DNA from: Candidatus Eiseniibacteriota bacterium
GTDB taxonomy: Bacteria > Joyebacterota > Joyebacteria > Joyebacterales > Joyebacteraceae
Reading direction: 5' to 3'
Assembly: GCA_030613615.1 (NCBI GenBank)
Contig: JAUWLR010000006.1
Location: 1-43,863 of the forward strand
Length of the DNA: 43,863 bases
The number at the start of each line of letters is the position of its first letter. Positions within the stretch are counted from its first letter, which is position 1. Positions 10,257 to 18,708 of this stretch are shown here, piece by piece. The position numbers and the translations under genes are program-made. The notes under the pieces were generated by a model. It was not told the origin of the DNA. It saw nothing but the letters and a program-made list of their open reading frames with translations, and did no database searches.

Positions 10257-11240
10257 TTGCGAAGGTACCTGTTGATCGTGGGCGTGCTCGCGATGCTTCT
10301 CTCTGTCCCTCAGCCAGTCGTCGCCGACGGAGTGGGGACCTACCTTGCGGCGTTCCTCGAGGTTGACGGGGGAACCAGGCAGATGGGAATGGGTGGGGCG
10401 TTCACGGGGATGGGCGACGACGCGATGACGATCTACTACAATCCCGCGGGACTGCGCTTCCTCAAGGGAAGTGAGGTCCACTTCAGCGGCTCCTCGTGGC
10501 CGGCGGGGTTGTCGTATCAGCACATGGCCTACGGATTTCGCCACAGTGTCGTTCCCGGCTACTTCGGGATCAGCTGGACCATCATGCAGATGGGTCCGTA
10601 CTCCGAGAAGACCGAGTACTTCGATCCGGAGAGCGAGTTCAACATCGGGAGCCTCGATAACGTTGATGCCGGTGACATGGCTTTCGGCGGCTCGTACGCG
10701 TGGGAGTTCTTCGACGGGTTCTCGGTCGGCGGCACGTTCAAGTGGTATCACCTGGCGATGGCCGACGCGTTCTGTGAGGGTGTCTGCGGCGATGTCGGTG
10801 TCCTCTATGACACTCCGTTCCGGAACCTGAGAGTCGGTGCCGCCGTTCAGAACGTCGGTCCGTCGAGCCGTTGGTCGGGCACCGGTGTCGGCACCGGCTT
10901 CGGTGATGAGTACCCCATGCCGACCGTCTACCGCGCTGGAGCGTCCATCAGGGTCTTCGATGTCGTTACGCACCGTCTTTCGGTGGCCGCGGATTACAAA
11001 CGGCCGCGGAGCGGAGACAATCAGCTGCATTTCGGCGGGGAGTATACGTTCAACAGGGGGAGGATGTTCGCGTACGGGCGAGCCGGCTACAGGTACGGCT
11101 ACGACGAAGAAGGAATTACGTACGGACTCGGCTTCAAGTTTCCGAACAGCTCGGAGTCCGACATGCGTCTCGACTACGCCTTTGTCGACATGAAGAACCT
11201 GGATGACGTCAACAGGTTCTCCCTGGCCTTCTTGTTCTAG
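10257..11240 (+). CDS. PorV/PorQ family outer membrane protein (second copy)
   Basis: TTG start after 'gaaaggagaaccca'; 'GGTRQMGMGGAFTGMGDDAMTIYYNPAGL' signature; ends in F. Confidence 0.85.
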   Translation: MRRYLLIVGVLAMLLSVPQPVVADGVGTYLAAFLEVDGGTRQMGMGGAFTGMGDDAMTIYYNPAGLRFLKGSEVHFSGSSWPAGLSYQHMAYGFRHSVVPGYFGISWTIMQMGPYSEKTEYFDPESEFNIGSLDNVDAGDMAFGGSYAWEFFDGFSVGGTFKWYHLAMADAFCEGVCGDVGVLYDTPFRNLRVGAAVQNVGPSSRWSGTGVGTGFGDEYPMPTVYRAGASIRVFDVVTHRLSVAADYKRPRSGDNQLHFGGEYTFNRGRMFAYGRAGYRYGYDEEGITYGLGFKFPNSSESDMRLDYAFVDMKNLDDVNRFSLAFLF

Positions 11241-11304
11241 AGGAGCTGCCGGACAGACGTGCTGTTCTGCTTCGGAAGAGAAAGTGACAGATCAACAGAT
11301 CGCG

Positions 11305-11340
11305 CCGCCCGGTGGCCACGGCCGCCGGGCGGTTTCTCGT
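11305..11340 (+). terminator. rho-independent terminator candidate after PorV pair
   Basis: CCGCCCGGtGGC-CACG-GCCgCCGGGCGG stem-loop followed by TTTCTCGT. Confidence 0.6.
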
Positions 11341-11359
11341 TGGGCGCCGGTGGGGGCCC

Positions 11360-11389
11360 GAGAGGCGGCTTGCGGAGAGGCGGCTTGCC
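11360..11389. repeat. 15-bp tandem duplication GAGAGGCGGCTTGC(G/C) x2
   Basis: 11360-11374 and 11375-11389 identical except last base. Confidence 0.85.
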
Positions 11390-11468
11390 TGGGGCCGTGG
11401 GAGGGCCTCCGTTGGCCTTGCAGAGCGACGGCGGGCCATGTGCTCGGGGCACCCGGTTGCATATTCGC

Positions 11469-11497
11469 TTGACATCTTTCTGGGGAAAAGCTATATT
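11469..11497 (+). promoter_or_regulatory. sigma70-type promoter TTGACA-N17-TATATT for csp
   Basis: TTGACA 11469-11474, TATATT 11492-11497, 17-bp spacer. Confidence 0.75.
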
Positions 11498-11722
11498 CGC
11501 TTGGAGCAGGTATGCCACGTTGGGATGGTGACACATCCTCAAGACCCTGGTGAGGGGCTTGGCGCGCGAGCCGGTCCCTTTCTGCGACCTGAGGGTCGCG
11601 GAGGGCGTCGGGCGGCCAAGCTAAGCCGCTTCGGGGGTCAGGGCGGGCCGGGCCTGCGGGGCCGGAGGCGGCCTCAGTGTGCAGAAGTCGGGGGTGGCAG
11701 TGGGGCCTCCGACGAGACCAAA

Positions 11723-11752
11723 GTCGGGCGGAGCGCCGATGCGCTCTCCGAC
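11723..11752 (+). other. hairpin in csp leader
   Basis: GTCGG/CCGAC and GAGCGC/GCGCTC stems with CGAT loop, just upstream of the csp RBS. Confidence 0.5.
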
Positions 11753-11774
11753 GGAACGAGAGGGGTAGAAGTAA

Positions 11775-11987
11775 GTGAGTACGACCGGAGTAGTGAAGTG
11801 GTTCAACGACGGCAAGGGCTTCGGCTTCATCACGCCAGACGACGGATCCAAGGACGTGTTCGTGCATTTCTCGGCTATCAGCGGCGACGGTTTCAAGACG
11901 CTGAACGAGGGCGACCACGTACAGTTCGACATCGTTGACGGAGATAAGGGTCCGGCCGCGGAGAACGTAGCGAAGATCGACACCTAG
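11775..11987 (+). CDS. cold-shock protein, CspA family
   Basis: 70 aa '[32 protein letters not shown]' RNP motifs; GTG start. Confidence 0.95.
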   Translation: MSTTGVVKWFNDGKGFGFITPDDGSKDVFVHFSAISGDGFKTLNEGDHVQFDIVDGDKGPAAENVAKIDT

Positions 11988-12033
11988 CGGCGAGAGACGC
12001 GAGAGTCTCCAGTCGGAAGTGTGAGGAAGAAGG

Positions 12034-12081
12034 CAGCAGGGTCGCACCGGTGTCACGGGGGCGGCCCTGCTGTTGTCTTGT
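12034..12081 (+). terminator. possible csp terminator
   Basis: CAGCAGGG (12034-12041) pairs with CCCTGCTG (12065-12072), followed by TTGTCTTGT. Confidence 0.4.
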
Positions 12082-12122
12082 GCGATTGTGGTGCAGCGCT
12101 CTCACCGCGCACGCAATAGAGT

Positions 12123-12151
12123 CGCGCCCGGGACGTGGAGTCCCGGGCGCG
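12123..12151. terminator. strong intergenic hairpin between convergent csp and minus-strand lipoprotein
   Basis: CGCGCCCGGGA-CGTGGAG-TCCCGGGCGCG, 11-bp perfect stem; weak T content after. Confidence 0.45.
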
Positions 12152-12239
12152 CTCTCGTGTTCCGTGCGGATGTCCGGCACCGCCCCCCGCTCTGGCGAGG
12201 GCAGGAGCCGCTGCCAAGCCGGCCTGCTCGGCTGGCCCG

Positions 12240-14186
12240 CTACCGGACCTTCTCTTCGCCGAACAGGGCCATGACCTTGTCGATCATGTCCTTGACGTCA
12301 TCCTCCTGGCAGTAGTAGAGCATGAAGCCGATGTAGCAGGCGTTGCCGCGGTTGTCGCCAGAGAGATAGAGCACGACGCTGGGCTCTCCGTCGAATCTGT
12401 AGTTGAGGAAGTGGTCCGTTCCGTAGATCTCCAGGCCCGTGCCCTGGAAGTTGACGAGCTTCTCAACGCTGAGGCCGCAGTGATAGTAGCCGCCACCCAT
12501 GCAATAGAGGGGCCACTTGCCGGGCTCCACGGCGCAGTCTCCCGTGTCGACGTAGACGGGCTCGAACCCCAGCGCTTCTCCGGCGGGGGTCGGGACGGCC
12601 CCGTGCATGCAGTAGCCGTAGTTCCATGGCGCGTTCGGGTTGGCACCGGAGCCGCTGTGGTCGGCCCCCCCGATGTGCAGATAATCCCTGACGAAGACGG
12701 CCGCGGTCGTGGTATCTGACTCGTCGATGGACAGCGGGTAGGGGTCTCCCGTGACCTGCGTCAGGACCCCCGACCCGCACAGGATGATGTTCCCGCCCAC
12801 TCGCAGGTAACCCGCGAGCGCGTTGTACGAGGGCTGGAAGGGGTCGAACAGATCCCTGATGGTCGCGGTGTTGTCGCAGTACCAGATGACCGTGGACGCT
12901 CCTCGCAGCGCATCGACGTCCGGCGCCATCGGGCGGCCGTCCTCTATGTGGTCGCCCGGCTCCCACTCGGACCTGTCGCGGACGTATCCGGACAGGACCC
13001 TGTTGTAGAAATCGTTGCGCTCCTCGTCAGAGCCCCACCGCTCAGGGAACTCGACCTCCCACTCGGTGTAGTCGTCGACCACGAGGATGTAGTCGTTGAG
13101 ACTTGCCTCCACAACGTCGAAGTAGATGCGGGACCGTGTCATCACGTTGGCGTTGTCGAGCGCGCTGACGTAGAGAGAGTGCCGGCCGACCGTCGGGGTC
13201 ACCCGGAAGCGTCTTTCGAAGATCGACCAGGCCGGCCATGTGGACGTATCGTCATAGGCGTATCGGTATCCTGTGACCTCTCCGCCGTAATCCGCCGCGG
13301 TGGCGCCCCAGCCGAACCCGAGCCGCTCGCCCGCGAAGACGGGCTCCGGGATGTTGTACCTGTCGGGCCAGCCCGGGCCTCTGAACGTGTGGGTGCCGAA
13401 CACGTTCGTAAACACGTAGAGCTTCGGTCCTGCGAGTTCCGGATTCACCGTGAACTGGCTCACGGCGGGCGTCTGGTCGGCGGCGCCGGCGTCGTCGGTC
13501 GCCCAGACCTCGAACCTGTGCAGGCCGGCCAGCGGGCCGAAGAGAACGGACGTCACGTCCGGGCCGACGGTTATGCTCTCAGCTACGCTGGGGTCGGGCG
13601 CCACCTGCACCCACTCGTTGTCCTGTCTGGCAAACAGACGGTAGTCATAGGCCACTATCACACCGTCGCGGTCCCTGGCTGTCCACTCGAATGTCACCAT
13701 GGGACCGGTGACCGAGGCAGGGCCACGGGTGATCTCGGTCTCAGGGAGCGCCGTGACTGCCGTGAACACCAGCGACTCGGGCGACGCGTCACAAGCGCCC
13801 TCGTTGTCGACTGCCCTTACCGCGAAGGAGTGTACGGCGTAGGCATTCGCTTCGTCGAATTCGTCCGCGGCCTGCAGTATGAAGGTGCTGTCGGTGCCCA
13901 CCACCGTGCGCCCCTCCAGGTCTATCCACGTGCTCCAGTCGACGTCGTCCGGCTTGTCCCAGGCGGTCTGGAAGGAGACGACCTCTCCGTCCACATCCCA
14001 GCCGAACCAGTTCATTCGCACGCGGTAGTTCGCTTCGCTCGAATCGGCCGGGGAGAAGGAGAGCGTGGTCTCAGGCTCGATGTTCGGCACGCGCGTCCCC
14101 GGGTCCTTGCTGCAGCCGAGCACGAAGCCGGAAGCCAGGACAGCAGCGAACATCATCAGCACCAGTAGTTTCTTGAACCTGGTCAT
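12240..14186 (-). CDS. lipoprotein with Ig/FN3-like repeats and C-terminal GATase-like-fold domain (putative)
   Basis: lipobox 'LASGFVLGC'; 'DYILVVDDY...ALRGASTVIWYCDN...LAGYLRVGGNIILCGSGVL' pattern. Confidence 0.75.
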   Translation of the reverse strand: MTRFKKLLVLMMFAAVLASGFVLGCSKDPGTRVPNIEPETTLSFSPADSSEANYRVRMNWFGWDVDGEVVSFQTAWDKPDDVDWSTWIDLEGRTVVGTDSTFILQAADEFDEANAYAVHSFAVRAVDNEGACDASPESLVFTAVTALPETEITRGPASVTGPMVTFEWTARDRDGVIVAYDYRLFARQDNEWVQVAPDPSVAESITVGPDVTSVLFGPLAGLHRFEVWATDDAGAADQTPAVSQFTVNPELAGPKLYVFTNVFGTHTFRGPGWPDRYNIPEPVFAGERLGFGWGATAADYGGEVTGYRYAYDDTSTWPAWSIFERRFRVTPTVGRHSLYVSALDNANVMTRSRIYFDVVEASLNDYILVVDDYTEWEVEFPERWGSDEERNDFYNRVLSGYVRDRSEWEPGDHIEDGRPMAPDVDALRGASTVIWYCDNTATIRDLFDPFQPSYNALAGYLRVGGNIILCGSGVLTQVTGDPYPLSIDESDTTTAAVFVRDYLHIGGADHSGSGANPNAPWNYGYCMHGAVPTPAGEALGFEPVYVDTGDCAVEPGKWPLYCMGGGYYHCGLSVEKLVNFQGTGLEIYGTDHFLNYRFDGEPSVVLYLSGDNRGNACYIGFMLYYCQEDDVKDMIDKVMALFGEEKVR

Positions 14187-14206
14187 CGTCTCGTGTTCCT
14201 CCTCAA

Positions 14207-14232
14207 GAAGCGTCCTCTACGGAGGACGCTTC
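14207..14232 (-). other. intercistronic hairpin upstream of the 12240-14186 gene
   Basis: GAAGCGTCCTC-TACG-GAGGACGCTTC perfect 11-bp stem (plus-strand text). Confidence 0.7.
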
Positions 14233-14253
14233 CTCCGGTTGGCTGTCCGGTGC

Positions 14254-15708
14254 TTACGGGCATTCCTCGACGTAGAAGTGGATTATGTTCCAGGACTCCT
14301 CCCAGCATCCAGCGTTGTCCTGGGCCCTGACCCTGAATTCATGGATGCCCGTCTCGACGTTCTCGTAGGTCCAGCTCGTGCAGGGCTGCCCGGGAAGATC
14401 CACCTGGCAGACCCTGTATGCATTCATCGAGGGGTCGAGCACGAACTGATATGCCGCGACGTCGCCGTCGGCGTCGGAGCCGTCCCACACTACCTCGAAA
14501 TCGGGACAAACTGTGTCGCCGTCCGCGGGGAAGGTGATCCACGATTCGGGCGGCAGGTTGTACCAGAAGTCGAACTTCTCTCTGTCAGCGGCGACATCGC
14601 TCGATCTCTCGAACGTTCCTTGGAGATCCCTGGAGTTGATCTCGAACCTGTGTTGTGCGTTCCCGCCCTGCGGCGAGTTGCGACTCTCGATGTAGTGCGA
14701 GTCCGAGATCGCGACGTTGGACGTGAAGTACCACTCGCTGACGTACGTCTGAGCCAGCGTGTCGACGTGGAACTCCTTGCGGAAGTCATTGTCGAGAGTG
14801 ATCCAGATCGAGGCCACGCCCACCCGTGTGTCCTCGGGCGCCAGGACCCTCTCCTTGTCACGCACGCTCCAGCGGAACCAGATCGTGTCGCCGTCCGAGA
14901 CAGTAAGCGTGCCCGTGTCTTCAGTGGGCTCGAGGATCTCGCTGTCGGGTTCGAAGTTCATCACGAACTTGTAGTTCTCCGGGAAGTTCTCCGCGCCCGT
15001 CTCGTCCCTGGCCTTGACGTAGAAGAAGTGCGTGCCGGCGGAGACGGTCGGGTACGTCGTGCTCATGCTGTCCCCGTATGCGGAGAACGGGTTGCTGTCC
15101 AGCCTGTAGCTGTAGTGAATCGGAGCTCCCAGACCGTCGGGGTCCCAGCCGCCCCAGATGAACCGGACGGGAGTGAACATCAGCACGGTGTCCTTCCTGT
15201 CCGGGTTGTAGCCTGGCGAGCTCGGGTCGAGCGGCCCGTCGACGCGATAGAGCGAGTCTATCTCCGGGACGACGGTCCAGGCGTCGAACCTGACCCTGGC
15301 CGCAAGGGGGTCGAGCTTGCCCTCGTTGTCGACCGCCCGGACGTAGAATGTGTGCCGCCTCGTCTCGCCGGCCGAATCGATCAGGGCCTTGAACAAGCTG
15401 TCACTTCTCGGCGTGAACTGCCACGGGGAGTTCTCCGCGCCGTACGGTGGCACGGTGTCGTCCCACGCGAAATGGTACGCGACCACGAAGCCGTCCGGAT
15501 CTGTGCCGTCCCAGTACATGTGTATTCTGTAGTTCGCCTGAGTATAGGGGCCTGGCGCACTGGTCAGCCGCGTGTCGGGAGCGAGGTTCGTGTCGATGAA
15601 CAGCTTCTCCTGCTTCCGGCATCCGGTCAGGAAGAGCGTCGCGGCGAGTGGAACTGCCAAGAGGGCAACCGCGAACGCACCTGCTGCTAGTCTCCTGAAC
15701 GACATCAT
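14254..15708 (-). CDS. lipoprotein with Ig/FN3-like repeats
   Basis: 'MMSFRRLAAGAFAVALLAVPLAATLFLTGC' lipobox; ORF opens at 15840 but start at 15708 fits the signal peptide. Confidence 0.8.
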   Translation of the reverse strand: MMSFRRLAAGAFAVALLAVPLAATLFLTGCRKQEKLFIDTNLAPDTRLTSAPGPYTQANYRIHMYWDGTDPDGFVVAYHFAWDDTVPPYGAENSPWQFTPRSDSLFKALIDSAGETRRHTFYVRAVDNEGKLDPLAARVRFDAWTVVPEIDSLYRVDGPLDPSSPGYNPDRKDTVLMFTPVRFIWGGWDPDGLGAPIHYSYRLDSNPFSAYGDSMSTTYPTVSAGTHFFYVKARDETGAENFPENYKFVMNFEPDSEILEPTEDTGTLTVSDGDTIWFRWSVRDKERVLAPEDTRVGVASIWITLDNDFRKEFHVDTLAQTYVSEWYFTSNVAISDSHYIESRNSPQGGNAQHRFEINSRDLQGTFERSSDVAADREKFDFWYNLPPESWITFPADGDTVCPDFEVVWDGSDADGDVAAYQFVLDPSMNAYRVCQVDLPGQPCTSWTYENVETGIHEFRVRAQDNAGCWEESWNIIHFYVEECP

Positions 15709-15845
15709 GGTTGTGCTTCCTCCAGGTTCAGGGTATGGAAAACCAGTCACAGGCAGGGCCCGCGACGGGCGCGACCCTTCCGATGCCGGATGGCCGTGCC
15801 CCCCCACGAAGGGTTGACCTTTTGATGGGGGGGGTTCCACTAACG

Positions 15846-15873
15846 ATTATACCGCCCGTCCATATCATGTCAA
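15846..15873 (-). promoter_or_regulatory. perfect-consensus sigma70 promoter TTGACA-N16-TATAAT
   Basis: minus strand: TTGACA (15873-15868), TATAAT (15851-15846), 16-bp spacer. Confidence 0.8.
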
Positions 15874-15900
15874 CACAAAAAGGCCCCTTGGAACGGGGTA

Positions 15901-15922
15901 TTGCGCACGCGCAACACATGTG
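15901..15922. promoter_or_regulatory. candidate operator: TTGCGC-AC-GCGCAA palindrome followed by CACATGTG palindrome
   Basis: perfect inverted repeat 15901-15914 and 8-bp palindrome 15915-15922 between divergent promoters. Confidence 0.55.
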
Positions 15923-15948
15923 CTAGTCTGGAGTTGGAACAAAACCGG

Positions 15949-15977
15949 TTGACAGCGGCGTCACCGGTCTGTAAACT
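15949..15977 (+). promoter_or_regulatory. sigma70 promoter TTGACA-N17-TAAACT for the Ton operon
   Basis: TTGACA 15949-15954, TAAACT 15972-15977. Confidence 0.7.
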
Positions 15978-16222
15978 CCCTGCGACATAACTTGAACAGG
16001 CGCGGCCGGGCCGGGCGCACGCCTCAAGGGTGTGCGGAACGCGGGGTTGGGTTCATGACTCCGTTCCCCCCCCAGGCTCAGGGAAACAGCAAGCGTGGGA
16101 GGTGGCCAGAGGAGGCAGAGCAGTCCGAAGTGTGTTTGAGCAGTGAGACGGGAAGTGCCACAGAGGACCGCGATCTGCCCGTGGTGGGACGTGTCGCGGC
16201 AAGGGGGAGGAGAAGCAAAGTA

Positions 16223-17080
16223 ATGAGAAGAGTCTTCTTGACTGTTTCGGCGGGACTCATGGTGCTGATGCTGACAGGCACGATTAGCCCGCTGGCAGCG
16301 CAGACTGAAACGGCGGCGGAGATCGAGGGCATGGTCGCCACGGCCGAGAGTACGGTCGTCGATACGGGACTCGTCGACACTACGGCCGTCGACTCGCTCG
16401 CGGCCGCGATGGAGGAAGAACCCGTCGAGCCGGAGCCCGTGCCTCAGGCGCGCGGCTTCGCGCAGAGCGGCCTTGTTGAGTTCTTCAACAAGGGCGGGAA
16501 GTTCATGTGGGGCCTCCTGTTCCTGTCCATCGTCGGTGTCGCGGTCATCATCGAACGGGCCATCACGTTGCACAAAGCCCGCTCGGATGTCCGGAAGCTG
16601 ATGGAGCGGGTCGTGGGCGCGCTCAAGAAAGGGCGTCTGGACGAGGCGATCGAGGTCTGCGCGACCGTGCGTGGTCCGATTCCGCAGATCCTGCACGCGG
16701 GGCTCATGCGGGCGAAGAAAGGGACCGAGGCCGTCCAGAAGGCCATCGAGACAGCGGGCATCATTGAGATGTCGTTCCTCGAGAGAGGACTCATCATCCT
16801 TGCTACCGTCGCGAACGTCGCACCTCTGCTCGGGTTCCTCGGGACGGTCTCAGGCATGGTCGGGGCGTTCGAGGCGATAGCTCAGGCGGAGCAGGTCAGC
16901 GCCAAGCTCGTCGCGAGCGGTATCTCAGAAGCGCTGATCACCACGATGACGGGTCTTATGATCGCCATCCCGACGCAGGTTGCGCACAACCTGTTCGTTC
17001 AGCGGATCGACCGGTTCGTGGTCGAGATGGAAGACAGCGCGGCGGAGCTGGTTGACGTGCTCACCGAGATGGATACGTAG
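16223..17080 (+). CDS. exbB: MotA/TolQ/ExbB proton channel family protein
   Basis: 'MRRVFLTVSAGLMVLMLTGTISPLAAQ' signal peptide; 'FNKGGKFMWGLLFLSIVGVAVIIERAITL', 'LATVANVAPLLGFLGTVSGMVGAFEAIAQ'; reading frame stays open upstream to 15992. Confidence 0.9.
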   Translation: MRRVFLTVSAGLMVLMLTGTISPLAAQTETAAEIEGMVATAESTVVDTGLVDTTAVDSLAAAMEEEPVEPEPVPQARGFAQSGLVEFFNKGGKFMWGLLFLSIVGVAVIIERAITLHKARSDVRKLMERVVGALKKGRLDEAIEVCATVRGPIPQILHAGLMRAKKGTEAVQKAIETAGIIEMSFLERGLIILATVANVAPLLGFLGTVSGMVGAFEAIAQAEQVSAKLVASGISEALITTMTGLMIAIPTQVAHNLFVQRIDRFVVEMEDSAAELVDVLTEMDT

Positions 17081-17142
17081 GGAAGACTGCGAGTAGGCGG
17101 AGCGGGATCTCGATATTCCCGCACCGCAGGGAAGGCACTGGA

Positions 17143-17589
17143 ATGGCGAGATTCAGGAAAAGAACGAGGATATCGGCCGACATGGTCGGCGAGTCATCGA
17201 TGTCGGACGTCGCCTTTCTGCTCCTCATCTTCTTCATTGTGAGCACGACGTTCCCCGAGGTAGGCCTGCCCATGATCCTGCCGAGCAAGGCAGGAGACGT
17301 GAAGCAGGTCAAGCGGGACAACGTCATGCAGATCGTAACGGCGAGGAGTGGCGCGTACTTCATAGATATCGACACTGAACCAACGCCGCTCTACGAGCTC
17401 AGGGGTATCGTGAGACAGCGCCTCACGGACAACAAGAACCTGATTCTGTCCCTGGAGACGCATCCCGATGCTCCCTACGGGAGTATGATCAACGCACTCG
17501 ACGAGGTGACGCTCGCCTACAACGAACTGGCGGCGGCGAACATCAAGCGAGAGCACAGGATCTCCCTGAAGATGCTCGACATAGAGTAG
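17143..17589 (+). CDS. exbD: biopolymer transporter ExbD (copy 1)
   Basis: 'SSMSDVAFLLLIFFIVSTTF' TM with conserved Asp. Confidence 0.92.
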   Translation: MARFRKRTRISADMVGESSMSDVAFLLLIFFIVSTTFPEVGLPMILPSKAGDVKQVKRDNVMQIVTARSGAYFIDIDTEPTPLYELRGIVRQRLTDNKNLILSLETHPDAPYGSMINALDEVTLAYNELAAANIKREHRISLKMLDIE

Positions 17590-17608
17590 GCAGGCTGGAG
17601 GTAGTCAA

Positions 17609-18019
17609 TTGGAGCTGAGGAGGAAAGCGGGGAGCGGGGCCAGAATCCCGACGTCCTCGATGGCAGACATCGCGTTCCTGCTGATCGTCTTCTTCATGGT
17701 CACGACGATCTTCAAGATGGAACAGGGTCTGGCCATCACGCTTCCCAGGTCGACGGCCGGTGAGAAGATCCCGAAGGAGAACGTCGCCCACATCTGGATC
17801 GATCGGACCGGGATCATCTCCATCGACGACCTGGTGGTCAGCGTGCCTGACATCGATTATATGATCAGCGCGAAGCTTCGTGAGAACCGGGGTCTCATCG
17901 TCTCTTTCAACACGGACGAGAACGCTCCGTACCGAGTCGTCAACGAGGCGATGGAGAGGCTCAAGCTGGCCAACGCACTGAGGGTTACATTCACCACGGT
18001 GCCAGTGGAGGAGCAGTAG
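17609..18019 (+). CDS. exbD: biopolymer transporter ExbD (copy 2)
   Basis: 'SSMADIAFLLIVFFMVTTIF'; TTG start. Confidence 0.92.
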   Translation: MELRRKAGSGARIPTSSMADIAFLLIVFFMVTTIFKMEQGLAITLPRSTAGEKIPKENVAHIWIDRTGIISIDDLVVSVPDIDYMISAKLRENRGLIVSFNTDENAPYRVVNEAMERLKLANALRVTFTTVPVEEQ

Positions 18020-18075
18020 ACGAGATTGCCATCGGCAAGTGACCGACGCGATTCGCTGATTCGAGGCGAGGGATA

Positions 18076-18708
18076 ATGAGTCCATACACCGCGGTACACA
18101 TGACAGCGGAGCAGGAGCTCAAGAACCAGTACCCGAAGGCATTCAGGTATGCGGTCCTGGCTGCCATCGGCATACACCTTCTCGCGTTTCTGCTCACGCC
18201 GGATTGGAAGCCGAAGCCGTACCAGCTCCGCGAGAGGCAGGTGCTGGAGGCCATCAACATTCCGGACCAGATCTCAATACCACCGCCCCCGAAGGAGGAG
18301 GCCAAGCCGATCGTCCCGACGGAGATCGAGCCGAGCGAGGACGCGGACGCGGCTGAGACCATCGCGTCCACGGAGCTGGACGTTGAGGCTCCGCCTGAGC
18401 TCCCGCCGGCGCCCCAGCGGGCCGAGTTCTTCACGGCGTTCGACGAGCCTCCACAGGTCATCACGCAGATCTCGCCGGTGTATCCGGACATGGCGAGGCA
18501 GGCCGAACTGGAGGGCGTGGTGATGGTCCAGATCGGCGTCAACGAGTTCGGCGATGTCGTGGAAGCGACCATCGTCAAGGGGGTCGAGGGACTCAACCAG
18601 GCGGCGATCGAGGCGGTCTACAAGTGGAAGTTCAGGCCGGCGAAGCAGCGGGACATCCCCGTTCCGGTTCGCATCGTTGTGCCGATTCGGTTCGTGCTCA
18701 GGGGCTGA
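18076..18708 (+). CDS. tonB: TonB family energy transducer (copy 1)
   Basis: N-terminal TM, Pro/Glu-rich linker, C-terminal 'PVYPDMARQAELEGVVMVQIGVNEFGDVVEATIVKG...AAIEAVYKWKFRPA'. Confidence 0.92.
   Translation: MSPYTAVHMTAEQELKNQYPKAFRYAVLAAIGIHLLAFLLTPDWKPKPYQLRERQVLEAINIPDQISIPPPPKEEAKPIVPTEIEPSEDADAAETIASTELDVEAPPELPPAPQRAEFFTAFDEPPQVITQISPVYPDMARQAELEGVVMVQIGVNEFGDVVEATIVKGVEGLNQAAIEAVYKWKFRPAKQRDIPVPVRIVVPIRFVLRG

Noticed and set aside
11237-12056. Multiple overlapping ORFs in the csp upstream region
   Set aside because: All frames are open because of GC richness; promoter, hairpins and lack of domains favour a noncoding leader region
14065-15690. 541-aa plus-strand ORF, and 12948-14168 (406 aa)
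   Set aside because: Antisense to the two lipoproteins, which have signal peptides and mutual similarity; shadow ORFs lack these
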